A stretch of DNA of 64,000 bases from Methylomonas koyamae (GTDB taxonomy: Bacteria; Pseudomonadota; Gammaproteobacteria; Methylococcales; Methylomonadaceae). The DNA is taken from the NCBI RefSeq assembly GCF_001644025.1, contig NZ_LUUK01000151.1:1-64000 (forward strand), in the 5' to 3' direction. Position 1 is the stretch's first letter; each line of letters begins with the position of its first letter. The notes under the pieces are model-generated. The model was not told the DNA's origin and did no database searches. It saw nothing but the letters and a program-made list of their open reading frames with translations. Below, piece after piece: positions 53,977-63,260 of the stretch. A program made the position numbers and the translations under genes.

Positions 53977-54930
53977 TCAGTTGGGCGAGAAAAATAGCTT
54001 GAGTTCCGCCAACAACTGCTGCTCTTGTAGACGTTGCGCCGGGTATTCGAAATGGCCGGCATCCAGTGTGAACAGGCGTTTCTCACCGTGCCAGGCATTG
54101 TAAATCGCAAACTGACCCGGTGGAGCGACTACCGGATCGAACAAGGCCAATGCGGCATGCAGGGGTTGATTGGCATGGCGCACGGCGGTAGCGGCATCGT
54201 AATAGGTCAATGTGTCGGGAATATGACCCAGATGCTGACTATAGGCTCGCAATGCGTCGGCACTACCGCAACTGGGCAGACTTAAACGCAACGGCTGGTT
54301 ACCGAATGTCGGTACGTTTAGGTGAACGCGACGAATTCTGCCGTCCCAAGGCACCGCTAAAGCCCCAATCCCGCCGCCGAAACTGATTCCCATATAACCG
54401 ATCCGTTCTCGGGCCTGCGGATAAATCGTCCACAATACCGATACCGCCAGCCACAGATCGTCCACGCAACCGCCGATCACATAACGATCTTTATCCAGGA
54501 TATTCTGCACGACATGCCAATCAGGCCGCTCCGGGATAGACGTACAACGGCTCCGGGAAATGCCACGAAAGCACGGAAACAAGAGCGCGGTATTGGGAAA
54601 GCTCAAATGAAAGTCCGGGCCTTCCCGGCCGCCATATCCGTGTCCCACAACGATGGCCTGCGTGACCGTTTGACCGTGCGGTTCCAGTAACCAACCGGCG
54701 ATCGTGATACCGTCCGTGGACTGGTAGGAAATATCGTTGACCCGATAACCGTCGACCAGGGTCGGGTTACCGATTTGGAAGCGTGGCGATTGCTGCAGGA
54801 CTTGCCGATAACGGGTGGACCAAAAGTCCTCAAAATCGGCGGGCTCGGTCGGCGCATCGACGCCGAGCAATCGTTCGAGAGTGTAGCCATAGCCTGGGTC
54901 GTAGTTGTAAGGATGCTCAAACAGACTCAT
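53977..54930 (-). CDS. acetylxylan-esterase-like (CE7/AXE1-type) hydrolase
   Basis: 317-residue alpha/beta hydrolase resembling acetylxylan esterase/cephalosporin deacetylase. FWSTRYRQVL near the N-terminus, YQSTDGITIAGWLLEP, VVGHGYGGREGPD (oxyanion part), nucleophile in GYMGISFGGGIGAL, Asp in ALFDPVVAPPGQ and His in DAGHFEYPAQ. No signal peptide, so cytoplasmic. It is the first gene of the apparent operon with the second hydrolase and the RND pump; deacylation coupled to efflux is a tempting guess only. Confidence 0.8.
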   Translation of the reverse strand: MSLFEHPYNYDPGYGYTLERLLGVDAPTEPADFEDFWSTRYRQVLQQSPRFQIGNPTLVDGYRVNDISYQSTDGITIAGWLLEPHGQTVTQAIVVGHGYGGREGPDFHLSFPNTALLFPCFRGISRSRCTSIPERPDWHVVQNILDKDRYVIGGCVDDLWLAVSVLWTIYPQARERIGYMGISFGGGIGALAVPWDGRIRRVHLNVPTFGNQPLRLSLPSCGSADALRAYSQHLGHIPDTLTYYDAATAVRHANQPLHAALALFDPVVAPPGQFAIYNAWHGEKRLFTLDAGHFEYPAQRLQEQQLLAELKLFFSPN

Positions 54931-54954
54931 CGGCGGCTATGGCAAATATCGTAA

Positions 54955-54980
54955 AAAACTTGAAGCAGGCGGGGTGCCTG
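54955..54980 (-). terminator. probable terminator after ihfB
   Basis: On the minus strand CAGGC-ACCCC-GCCTG (5-bp stem) followed after six bases by TTTTTT. It lies directly after ihfB and would end the long gyrA/aroA/rpsA/ihfB transcript before the esterase operon. Confidence 0.5.
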
Positions 54981-54981
54981 A

Positions 54982-55287
54982 TCAATCGACGATTTTGTAT
55001 TTCTCCCTGGAAGCGTCGACCATATCCCGAAGCTCCTTGCCGGGTTTGAAGTGGGGAACATGTTTTTCGGTTAACGAAACCGATTCGCCGGTTTTGGGAT
55101 TGCGTCCCAATCTAGCCGAACGATGATGCAACGAAAAACTGCCAAAACCCCTGATTTCTATTCTATCGCCGCTAGCCAGCGTATCGCTCAAGTGATCGAC
55201 AACACATCTGACAGCGAGCTCCACGTCTTTAAGCGCAAGATGCGGCTGTTTTCTAGCCAGCACCTCTATCAATTCTGATTTTGTCAC
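54982..55287 (-). CDS. ihfB: integration host factor beta subunit
   Basis: 101-residue DNA-bending HU/IHF protein. [43 protein letters not shown] and the flanking [10 protein letters not shown] are IHF-beta marks. I use the GTG at 55287 (gives MTKSELIE, the universal IhfB start, with AGGGTTGGA upstream), not the longer frame to 55335. It follows rpsA, the conserved rpsA-ihfB arrangement. IHF partners with IhfA, encoded elsewhere, and is used by many phages and Xer-type elements. Confidence 0.93.
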   Translation of the reverse strand: MTKSELIEVLARKQPHLALKDVELAVRCVVDHLSDTLASGDRIEIRGFGSFSLHHRSARLGRNPKTGESVSLTEKHVPHFKPGKELRDMVDASREKYKIVD

Positions 55288-55356
55288 ATCCAACCCTGAA
55301 TAATCAAAAAGGGGCGGCATGAGGTTTACGCCCACGCCACCCCCGAAGTCGACGAG

Positions 55357-57018
55357 TTATTTGTCGATTTGTTTAAAGATGTCGCCTAATGTCGCGGTAC
55401 CGGCATTTTGTGACGAGTAATCCTTAATAGCGTTGGATTCTTCTTCCATATCCTTAGCCTTGATCGACAATGAAATGGATTTGGTTTTTTTGTCGACGCC
55501 GATAAACTTAGCTTCGACTTCATCGCCTTCTTTCAGCAAAGTGCGGGCATCTTCGACGCGATCGCGTTGAATCTCGGAAGCGCGCAAATAACCTTCGACG
55601 TTATCGGCCAGGGTAATCACAGCGCCTTTGGCATCGACTTCCTTAATGGTACCTTTCACCAAGCTGCCTTTTTCATGCAGGGCGATATAGTTTTGGAAGG
55701 GGTCTTGTTCCAGCTGTTTGATACCCAACGAAATACGCTCACGTTCGGAGTCCACGGCCAGAATAACCGTTTCGACTTCGTCGCCTTTCTTGTAGGCGCG
55801 AATCGCTTCTTCGTCGTTCTCGTTCCAGGAGATATCGGACATATGCACCAGGCCGTCGATACCGCCATCCAAACCGATGAAGATGCCGAAATCGGTAATC
55901 GATTTGATTTTGCCGGAGATTTTGTCCCCTTTGTTGTGCGTAGCCGCGAATTCATCCCAAGGGTTGGAGCGGCATTGCTTCATGCCCAGCGAAATGCGAC
56001 GGCGTTCTTCGTCGATTTCCAGAACCATGACTTCGCACTCATCACCCAGTTGTACGACCTTGGATGGGTTGACGTTTTTATTGGTCCAGTCCATTTCGGA
56101 AACGTGTACCAAACCTTCGACGCCTTCCTCGATTTCGACGAAACAACCGTAGTCGGTCAGGTTGTTGACCTTACCGAACACGCGAGTGCCGGCAGGGTAA
56201 CGGCGAGCGATGTTTTGCCATGGATCTTCATCCATTTGTTTCATGCCCAACGATACGCGAGTTTTGTCTTTGTCGAATTTCAGGACTTTAACTTTAACTT
56301 CCTGACCGATCTCTACGCATTCGGACGGATGACGTACGCGGCGCCATGCCATGTCGGTGATGTGCAACAGACCGTCGACGCCGCCCAGATCGATAAACGC
56401 ACCGTAATCGGTGAGGTTTTTGACGATACCGGTAACGATCGCGCCGTCTTGCAAAGTTTTGACCAATTCTTCGCGCTCGGCGCTGTATTCGCTTTCGACG
56501 ACGGCGCGGCGCGACAACACGACATTGTTGCGTTTTTGGTCGATTTTAATGACTTTGAATTCCAGATCGCGGTTTTCCAGGAAGGTAGTGTCGCGAATCG
56601 GGCGCACATCGACCAGAGAACCCGGCAGGAACGCGCGCAACGCGCCGACCGCCACTGTGAAGCCGCCGCGTACCTTGCCGTTGATACGGCCGACAATGGT
56701 TTCTTGAGTCTCGAAGGCTTTTTCCAGTTCAGCCCACGCTTTACTTTTCTTGGCTTTGTCGCGGGAAAGAAGAGTGGCGCCCAGACCATCTTCGAACAAA
56801 TCGAGAGCAACTTCGATTTCGTCACCGATATTGACTTCCAAGTCGCCGTCGGCATTCAGAAACTGCCATTTTGGAATGACACCTTCGGATTTCGCCTGTG
56901 TACTGACGATGACAAATTCGTTTTCGATGTCGACAACGGTACCGATCAACATCGCGCCAGGACGCATTTCGGTCTTGGCATAACTCTCTTCAAACAACTC
57001 TGCAAAGCTTTCGCCCAT
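55357..57018 (-). CDS. rpsA: 30S ribosomal protein S1
   Basis: 553-residue ribosomal protein S1 with six S1 (OB-fold) repeats, e.g. [100 protein letters not shown] and [15 protein letters not shown]. It brings mRNA to the 30S subunit. Start at the ATG at 57018 ([13 protein letters not shown]) with GGGAAAG upstream; the frame to 57069 has an improbable leader. It lies between cmk and ihfB as in most gammaproteobacteria. Confidence 0.97.
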   Translation of the reverse strand: MGESFAELFEESYAKTEMRPGAMLIGTVVDIENEFVIVSTQAKSEGVIPKWQFLNADGDLEVNIGDEIEVALDLFEDGLGATLLSRDKAKKSKAWAELEKAFETQETIVGRINGKVRGGFTVAVGALRAFLPGSLVDVRPIRDTTFLENRDLEFKVIKIDQKRNNVVLSRRAVVESEYSAEREELVKTLQDGAIVTGIVKNLTDYGAFIDLGGVDGLLHITDMAWRRVRHPSECVEIGQEVKVKVLKFDKDKTRVSLGMKQMDEDPWQNIARRYPAGTRVFGKVNNLTDYGCFVEIEEGVEGLVHVSEMDWTNKNVNPSKVVQLGDECEVMVLEIDEERRRISLGMKQCRSNPWDEFAATHNKGDKISGKIKSITDFGIFIGLDGGIDGLVHMSDISWNENDEEAIRAYKKGDEVETVILAVDSERERISLGIKQLEQDPFQNYIALHEKGSLVKGTIKEVDAKGAVITLADNVEGYLRASEIQRDRVEDARTLLKEGDEVEAKFIGVDKKTKSISLSIKAKDMEEESNAIKDYSSQNAGTATLGDIFKQIDK

Positions 57019-57116
57019 CTTTTCTTTCCCAAACTTGTTAAAACACGAACAAGTTTTCACATTTATCAAAAATTAATAAAAAGCCGCCGACAACCGCCGA
57101 CAACCGCCAAAAAGTC

Positions 57117-57773
57117 TCATACGACTAAATTAACCACCTGATCGATGACTTCTTGAATTGTCAAATTCGAGGAGTCGATGTACAACGCGCCTTCCGGAAC
57201 GGTAAGCGGCGCGGACGTTCGCTGACTATCGCGACGATCACGTTCTTCTATCTCACGGGTGATTTGCGGAAGATTAGCATCAATCCCCTTTTCAATCAAC
57301 TGTTTATATCGTCTTAATGCTCGCTCTTCGGCGCTGGCGGTCAAGTAGACCTTGTAACGGGCATCGCTGAACACCACGCTGCCCATGTCCCGCCCGTCGG
57401 CAACCAGGCCGGGAAGCTGTTGAAAATCCTTTTGTTTTTGCAAAAGAACCGCTCTGACATCGGGGTAGGCCGCAATGATGGACGCCGTATTGCCAGTGGT
57501 TTCTGTCGCCAGACGCGCCGTGATGTCCACACCGTTCAGTTTGACGATCAATGCGTCACCGCAGTCGAATTCTAACAGCATGGCTTGAGCGACCTCGCAA
57601 ATAGCCGGCACATCGTCCAAATTCAATCCTGCGTTGAGCACCGCTACCGCTAGAGACCGGTATATCGAACCGCTATCCAGATAATTCCAGCCCAAAAGCT
57701 TGGCGACGGCACGACTGACCGTGCCTTTTCCCGCGCCGCTAGGCCCGTCTATCGTTAAAACCGGTGCCGTCAT
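57117..57773 (-). CDS. cmk: cytidylate kinase
   Basis: 218-residue (d)CMP kinase. P-loop DGPSGAGKGT at residues 9-18, CMP-binding LDSGSIYRSLA, GRDMGSVVF and the lid ERDRRDSQRTSAPL. Length normal. It precedes rpsA in the operon; an AT-rich 98-bp gap between cmk and rpsA, with a short direct repeat CCGCCGACAA, probably carries the rpsA leader. Confidence 0.96.
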   Translation of the reverse strand: MTAPVLTIDGPSGAGKGTVSRAVAKLLGWNYLDSGSIYRSLAVAVLNAGLNLDDVPAICEVAQAMLLEFDCGDALIVKLNGVDITARLATETTGNTASIIAAYPDVRAVLLQKQKDFQQLPGLVADGRDMGSVVFSDARYKVYLTASAEERALRRYKQLIEKGIDANLPQITREIEERDRRDSQRTSAPLTVPEGALYIDSSNLTIQEVIDQVVNLVV

Positions 57774-57774
57774 A

Positions 57775-59094
57775 TTAAATCACGCTAACATCGAGTCCCA
57801 GCTTGACCGCTAAGTCGCGGAACTCCGGGAACGAGGTATTCACATTCGCGCAATCCTTGATCGTAATCGGTCCGGAGGCACGCAATCCGGCGATCGAGAA
57901 CGACATAGCGGTGCGGTGATCGCCGTGTGAATCAACTTCGCCGCCACCGATTTGACCGCCGTTGATCACCATGCCGTCTTTGGTGGCTTGAGCGTCAATA
58001 CCCAGGATTTGCAAGCCGTCCGCCATCACCTGAATCCGATCGGATTCCTTGACCCGCAATTCTTCGGCGCCGGTCAGCACCGTTTGGCCTTCGGCGCAGC
58101 TTGCCGCGACGAACAGCACTGGAAATTCGTCGATCGCCAGCGGCACCAGATGCTCGGGAATATTGATACCTTGCAATTGCGCGGAACGCACCCGCAAATC
58201 GGCGACCGGTTCTCCGCCGACTTCGCGCTCGTTCAGCACTTCGATGTTGGCGCCCATCAGGCGCAGAATGTCGATGACGCCGGTGCGAGTCGGATTGATG
58301 CCGACGTGTTTCAAGGTGACATCGGAATTCGGCGCGATACTGGCACCGACTAAAAAGAACGCCGCAGAGGAAATGTCGCTAGGCACGTCGATATTCGTCG
58401 CGGTCAATTTGCCGTTGCTGGTGATTCTCGCGGTCGCGCCGTCGCGAGTGACCGGATAACCGAAGCCGGCCAGCATCCGTTCGGTATGATCGCGGGTCGG
58501 CGCGGGTTCGGTGACGCTGGTTTCGCCTTCCGCATACATGCCCGCCAGCAACAAACAGGATTTGACCTGGGCGCTGGCGATCGGCATGTCGTAATGCATG
58601 CCTTGCAATTTGCCGGCCTTGCCTTTGATATGCAACGGCGCGGTGCCGTTTTCTTGAGTAACGATCTCCGCGCCCATTTGTGCCAAAGGCGCAGTCACTC
58701 GCTTCATCGGCCGGGATTCAAGCGACTTGTCGCCGGTTAACACGCAGTCGAACGGCTGTCCGGCCAACAGCCCGGACAATAGCCGCATCGAGGTGCCGGA
58801 GTTGCCCAGGTACAATGGTTTTTCCGGGGCCTTCAAACCATGCTTGCCGACACCGTGCACGGTCACTTCGCCGTTGACCGGCCCTTCGATTTGTACGCCC
58901 ATCGCCCGGAAGGCTTCCAAGGTACACATCGCATCTTCGGCGTTCAAAAAGCCGGTAACGTGGGTAACGCCGTCGGCCAGCGAGCCGAGCATGATGGAGC
59001 GGTGCGACATCGATTTATCGCCGGGGACGCGAATCTCGCCGTTCAGGCTGCCGCCGGGTTGGACTTGGAAAATGACGTTAGTGGATGAGGACAT
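57775..59094 (-). CDS. aroA: 3-phosphoshikimate 1-carboxyvinyltransferase (EPSP synthase)
   Basis: 439-residue EPSP synthase of the shikimate pathway. GDKSMSHRSIMLGSLADG (shikimate-3-phosphate/PEP site), LGNSGTSMRLLSGLLAGQ, ESRPMKRVTAPL, and the C-terminal ESDRIQVMADGL and DHRTAMSFSIAGL. The GNSGTSMR loop shows that it is of the class II-like type seen in Pseudomonas-type operons, not resolved further here. The cmk ATG follows 1 nt after its stop. Confidence 0.96.
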   Translation of the reverse strand: MSSSTNVIFQVQPGGSLNGEIRVPGDKSMSHRSIMLGSLADGVTHVTGFLNAEDAMCTLEAFRAMGVQIEGPVNGEVTVHGVGKHGLKAPEKPLYLGNSGTSMRLLSGLLAGQPFDCVLTGDKSLESRPMKRVTAPLAQMGAEIVTQENGTAPLHIKGKAGKLQGMHYDMPIASAQVKSCLLLAGMYAEGETSVTEPAPTRDHTERMLAGFGYPVTRDGATARITSNGKLTATNIDVPSDISSAAFFLVGASIAPNSDVTLKHVGINPTRTGVIDILRLMGANIEVLNEREVGGEPVADLRVRSAQLQGINIPEHLVPLAIDEFPVLFVAASCAEGQTVLTGAEELRVKESDRIQVMADGLQILGIDAQATKDGMVINGGQIGGGEVDSHGDHRTAMSFSIAGLRASGPITIKDCANVNTSFPEFRDLAVKLGLDVSVI

Positions 59095-59099
59095 AGTGG

Positions 59100-59981
59100 T
59101 TAGGTTGGATCGTCAAAAATTTCGAGAAAACGTTGCCGGGCCTGCTTGGCGTAGCTGAAAGTTTCGAACAACGCGGAAGCGTCGCCGTTTTGCAGCAGGT
59201 GCTCGACTTGATTAAGCTCCGCTTGAAATTGTTGAATCAGCGGAATGATTTCCTGTTTATTGGCCAGACAAATGTCCTGCCACATGGTGGGGTCGCTGGA
59301 CGCGATACGGCTAAAATCGCGAAACCCGCCAGCCGCGTATTTGAAAATTTCGCGCTGCTCGTCCTTGCGGCCCAGCATGCCGACCAACGCAAAGGCCAGA
59401 ATATGCGGCAGATGGCTGGTAGCGGCGAGCACGGTATCGTGGTGCTCCACGCTCATGATGGCCACGCTGGAACCGATCCGCCGCCAGAATGCATTGAATT
59501 GATCCACGGCCCGCGGGTCGGTGGACGATAGCGGCGTCAAAATCAAGCGACGGTTTTTATATAAATCGACCTTCGCCGCCTCGACGCCGCTGCGCTCGGC
59601 TCCGGCGATCGGATGTGCCGGCACGAAATTGCTCGGCACCTTGCCGAACACCGCTCGCGCCGCTTCGACCACGCTGCCCTTGGTACTGCCGGCGTCGCTA
59701 TAAAGCGTTTGCGAATTCCAATACGGCTTGAGTTGCTCGAAGATGGCTTGCATGCTGCCGACCGGCGTGCAAATGATCACGCAATCGGTACCGGCCATCG
59801 CTTGGGCCGGATCGGTATAAAACGCGTCGATGACGCCCAACTCGACCGCGCGCTGCATGTTGGGCAGATTCTTCTCCCGGCCCAGCGCCACTACCTGTTT
59901 GCACAAACCCTCGGCGCGGGCGGCCTTGGCGATCGAGCCGCCAATCAAGCCAACTCCGATGATGCATAGGCGCTCAAACAC
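59100..59981 (-). CDS. tyrA: prephenate/arogenate dehydrogenase
   Basis: 293-residue NAD(P)-dependent dehydrogenase of tyrosine synthesis. N-terminal Rossmann GVGLIGGSIAKAARAEG, then DCVIICTPVG, SDAGSTKGSVV, FVPAHPIAGAERSGVEAA and HHDTVLAATSHLPHILAFAL. It lacks a fused chorismate mutase, as expected next to a separate pheA. Its start overlaps the hisC stop by 8 bp and it lies 5 bp upstream of aroA. Confidence 0.93.
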   Translation of the reverse strand: MFERLCIIGVGLIGGSIAKAARAEGLCKQVVALGREKNLPNMQRAVELGVIDAFYTDPAQAMAGTDCVIICTPVGSMQAIFEQLKPYWNSQTLYSDAGSTKGSVVEAARAVFGKVPSNFVPAHPIAGAERSGVEAAKVDLYKNRRLILTPLSSTDPRAVDQFNAFWRRIGSSVAIMSVEHHDTVLAATSHLPHILAFALVGMLGRKDEQREIFKYAAGGFRDFSRIASSDPTMWQDICLANKQEIIPLIQQFQAELNQVEHLLQNGDASALFETFSYAKQARQRFLEIFDDPT

Positions 59982-61077
59982 CTTGCAATACCTGGGACAA
60001 TGCGTCGATGAAGATTCGGTTTTCGCGTTCGGTACCGATGCTGACTCGCAAATGATTGGGCATTTCGTAATTGGCGACCGGGCGCACGATCACGCCTTTT
60101 CTCAGCAAGGCCTGGTAGAGCGGCATCGCCGGCTGCCGCATATCGACCGAGACGAAGTTGCCGGAAGATGGAATCCAAGGCAAACCCAAGGCTTCGAAGG
60201 CTGATGTCAATTGCGCCATACCGGCATTGTTGACAGCAATGGTCTCGGTCAAATAATCGGCATCCGTCAGGGCGGCTTCCGCAGCCGCCAACGCCAACAT
60301 ATTACCGTTAAACGGCTGGCGCACCCTATTCAGCAAATCGGCCACCTCCGGCGACGATACGCCGAAGCCTATGCGCAAGCCGGCCAATCCGTAGGCCTTG
60401 GAAAAGGTGCGAGCGATGATCAAATTCGGGTACTTATCCGGCCAGTGCATGGATTCGGTGCGCACGGCTGGATCGACGAATTCGTAATAGGCTTCGTCGA
60501 GCACACATAACACTGACTTCGGCAGCGAGGCGATAAACTCTTCGACGGCTTGCGCAGCCAACAAGGTGCCGGTCGGATTATTCGGGTTGGCGATGAATAC
60601 TACCCGGGTAAGGTCGGTCACCGCCGCGCGCATGGCGTCCAAATCGTGGCCGTAAGCCTTGGCCGGCACGACCACGGCTTTGGCACCGACTGCTTGAGTC
60701 AGGATGGGATATAAAGCAAAGGCATGCTGAGCGAATACGACTTCATGCTCGGGAGCGACGAAGGTGCGCATCACCAATTCCAGAATCTCGCTGGAACCGT
60801 TGCCAAGCGTGATTTGTGCCGCATCCACTCTCCAGCGGGCCGATAACGCCGTCTTTAGCGCGAAACCGCTGCCGTCCGGATAACGGCTTATTTCCGGCAA
60901 AGTATTGCGAATGGCCTCTGCGACTTTCCGGCCGGTCCCCAACGGATTCTCGTTCGACGCCAGCTTGATGACTTCGCTCAAACCCAGCTCGCGCTGCAAT
61001 TCTTCCGCCGGTTTACCCGGCACATATGGCATCAGTTGTTGAACGCCGTCTAAAGCAAGAGATAAAAATAAATTCAT
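59974..61077 (-). CDS. hisC: histidinol-phosphate/aromatic aminotransferase
   Basis: 367-residue PLP-dependent aminotransferase of the HisC2 type. LASNENPLGTG at the N-terminus, NGSSEILELVMRTF, FIANPNNPTGTLL, VLDEAYYEFV and the PLP lysine in ARTFSKAYGLAGLRIGF. In this pheA-tyrA context it may transaminate prephenate or phenylpyruvate as well as imidazole-acetol phosphate. The pheA stop is 12 bp upstream. Confidence 0.93.
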   Translation of the reverse strand: MNLFLSLALDGVQQLMPYVPGKPAEELQRELGLSEVIKLASNENPLGTGRKVAEAIRNTLPEISRYPDGSGFALKTALSARWRVDAAQITLGNGSSEILELVMRTFVAPEHEVVFAQHAFALYPILTQAVGAKAVVVPAKAYGHDLDAMRAAVTDLTRVVFIANPNNPTGTLLAAQAVEEFIASLPKSVLCVLDEAYYEFVDPAVRTESMHWPDKYPNLIIARTFSKAYGLAGLRIGFGVSSPEVADLLNRVRQPFNGNMLALAAAEAALTDADYLTETIAVNNAGMAQLTSAFEALGLPWIPSSGNFVSVDMRQPAMPLYQALLRKGVIVRPVANYEMPNHLRVSIGTERENRIFIDALSQVLQGV

Positions 61078-61089
61078 GAAGCAAAAAGA

Positions 61090-62175
61090 TTAAATGACTG
61101 CCTTGGGATACGAGCCGAGCACTTTCAGCATTTTGACGTTGTTCTCCAAGGTTTTCAGTGCCTTGGCGACATCGTCGTCATCGCGATGCCCTTCGATATC
61201 GATAAAAAACACATATTCCCACAAACCCTGGCGGGATGGCCGGGATTCGATGTGGGTCATGCTGATGCCATACTCTGCGAAGGGCTCCAAAATCCGATGC
61301 AATGCCCCCGGTTGGTTGCCGGTCGAAACCAGAATCGAGGTTTTATCGAAACCGGTCGAAACCGGTTGCAAGCGTCCGACGACGATGAAACGGGTCGTGT
61401 TGTTGGCTTCGTCTTCAATGTGTCTGGCGATCACGTTCAAGTCGTACAATTCCGCCGCCGTCAAGCCAGCGATCGCCGCTTTACCGTGGTCCAGCGATGC
61501 CAAGCGCGCGGCTTCGGCGTTGCTGCTAACCGCGGTACACGGCACGCCGGGCAGATTGGCGGTTAACCATTGCCGGCACTGGGCCAGCGATTGTTGATGG
61601 GAAAATACCTCGCCAATCCCGACTAAGCCTTCCATCTTGCCCAGCAAGTTCTGATGGACGCGGATTTCGACCTCGCCGCAGATTTGCAGCGGGCTGTCCA
61701 TGAAGCGATCCAGCGTATGGGCGATGACGCCTTCGGTGGAGTTTTCGACCGGCACGACGCCGAACTGGCAATGACCGGTCTCTACCGCCTGGAAGATTTC
61801 ATGAATCGTCGGGACCGGAGTATCCTGGACCGCGTGTCCGAAATGCTTAAACGTCGCCTGTTGCGAGAAGGTGCCGGCAGGGCCGAGGAAGGCGACTTCC
61901 AGCGGTTTTTCCAGAGCGAGGCAAGCCGACATCAACTCCCGGAACAAATGCGCGGCGGACTGATCGCCTAACGGGCCAGGATTGATCTCCATGATGCGCC
62001 GCAACACCTGCGCCTCGCGATCAGGGCGGTAGAAACTGCCGGTCTCGCCTTCGGCCTGCTTGGTACGCGCGACTTCCAGCGCGCAACTGGCGCGCTGATT
62101 GATCAAGTCGAGAATCTGCCGATCTATGGCATCGATACGCTGGCGCAGTTCGGACAAAGGAATGATCGCGGTCAT
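61090..62175 (-). CDS. pheA: bifunctional chorismate mutase/prephenate dehydratase (P-protein)
   Basis: 361-residue enzyme leading from chorismate to phenylpyruvate. N-terminal AroQ-type mutase (about 1-90: LRQRIDAIDRQILDLINQRASCALEVARTK), dehydratase domain (FLGPAGTFSQQA, VVPVENSTEGVIAHTLD, NNTTRFIVVG with the conserved Thr-Arg-Phe), and an ACT domain at the end (SILVSTGNQPGALHRILEPFAEYGISMTHIESRPSR) for phenylalanine feedback. Confidence 0.96.
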   Translation of the reverse strand: MTAIIPLSELRQRIDAIDRQILDLINQRASCALEVARTKQAEGETGSFYRPDREAQVLRRIMEINPGPLGDQSAAHLFRELMSACLALEKPLEVAFLGPAGTFSQQATFKHFGHAVQDTPVPTIHEIFQAVETGHCQFGVVPVENSTEGVIAHTLDRFMDSPLQICGEVEIRVHQNLLGKMEGLVGIGEVFSHQQSLAQCRQWLTANLPGVPCTAVSSNAEAARLASLDHGKAAIAGLTAAELYDLNVIARHIEDEANNTTRFIVVGRLQPVSTGFDKTSILVSTGNQPGALHRILEPFAEYGISMTHIESRPSRQGLWEYVFFIDIEGHRDDDDVAKALKTLENNVKMLKVLGSYPKAVI

Positions 62176-62180
62176 AAGCC

Positions 62181-63260
62181 TTAATGAGTACGCTCGAACT
62201 CGGCCATGAATTCGATCAAGGCCTCGACGCCGGCTTCCGGCATCGCATTATAGATGCTGGCGCGCATGCCGCCCACCGAACGATGGCCAGCCAGCGTGCT
62301 CAAGCCTTGTTGTTCGGCTTGCTCCAAGAAGGCTTTGTCCAGCGTTGCATCGGCCAATACGAATGGCACATTCATCCGTGACCGGCAGGCCGGATCGACC
62401 GGATTGCGGTACAGACTGGAATCGTCGATGGCTTGGTAAAGTTTGTTGGCTTTGCGGATGTTACGTTGTTCGATCGCGACGACGCCGCCCTCGCCTTTCA
62501 GCCACTGCAGCGTCAAACCCAACAAATACCAGTTGTAGGTGGCCGGCGTGTTCAACATCGAATCGGCCTTGGCCTGCTGAGCATAGCTGAACACGGCCGG
62601 CGTATTCTTGGCCTCCAAGCCCACCAAATCGTCGCGGACGATGACTACCGTCACGCCTGACGGCCCCATGTTTTTCTGCGCGCCGGCGTAGATTAAGCCA
62701 TAGTGGCCGATATCGACCCGTCTGGACAGGATATTCGACGACATATCGCAAACCAGCGGCAGGTCGCCGGCGTCCGGAATATCGTTAAATTCGACGCCGT
62801 GTATCGTTTCGTTGGAAGTGTAGTGCAAGTAGGCGGCTGCCGGATCGACTCGCCAGTCCGCGTAGGCTGGGATTGTCGTGAACGCGGTCGATTCGCCGCT
62901 GGCCGCCACCTGGACTTCGCAATATTTGCCGGCTTCCTTGATCGCCGCGGTAGACCAAGCGCCGGTATTAACGTAGCAGGCCTTGGTTTTGCCGTTCAGG
63001 ATATTTTGCGGAATCATCGCGAATTGCGCGCTGGCGCCGGCCTGTAGAAACAACACCCGATAATTGGCCGGTACCGCCAGCAGTTCGATCAGATCGTTCT
63101 TCATTTGCTCGGCAATGGCCATGAAGTGCGGACCGCGATGGCTCATTTCCATCACCGACATACCGCTGCCCCGCCAATCCAACATTTCCTGTTGGGCTTG
63201 TTGCAATACCGGTTCCGGCAACATCGACGGACCGGCGCTGAAGTTATAAATCCTGGCCAT
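62181..63260 (-). CDS. serC: phosphoserine aminotransferase
   Basis: 359-residue PLP enzyme of serine (and pyridoxine) synthesis. NFSAGPSMLPEPVLQQAQ start, GASAQFAMIPQNIL, CDMSSNILSRRVDI, PLP lysine in YAGAQKNMGPSGVTVVIVRDDL, and C-terminal GHRSVGGMRASIYNAM. The ATG overlaps the gyrA stop by one base (TAATG). In methylotrophs SerC may also serve serine-cycle flux, but nothing here shows it. Confidence 0.96.
   Translation of the reverse strand: MARIYNFSAGPSMLPEPVLQQAQQEMLDWRGSGMSVMEMSHRGPHFMAIAEQMKNDLIELLAVPANYRVLFLQAGASAQFAMIPQNILNGKTKACYVNTGAWSTAAIKEAGKYCEVQVAASGESTAFTTIPAYADWRVDPAAAYLHYTSNETIHGVEFNDIPDAGDLPLVCDMSSNILSRRVDIGHYGLIYAGAQKNMGPSGVTVVIVRDDLVGLEAKNTPAVFSYAQQAKADSMLNTPATYNWYLLGLTLQWLKGEGGVVAIEQRNIRKANKLYQAIDDSSLYRNPVDPACRSRMNVPFVLADATLDKAFLEQAEQQGLSTLAGHRSVGGMRASIYNAMPEAGVEALIEFMAEFERTH

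Noticed and set aside
55567-57141. 524-codon open frame antisense to rpsA
   Set aside because: It is a shadow of rpsA on the other strand, caused by codon usage. It has no start signal, domain or signal peptide of its own.
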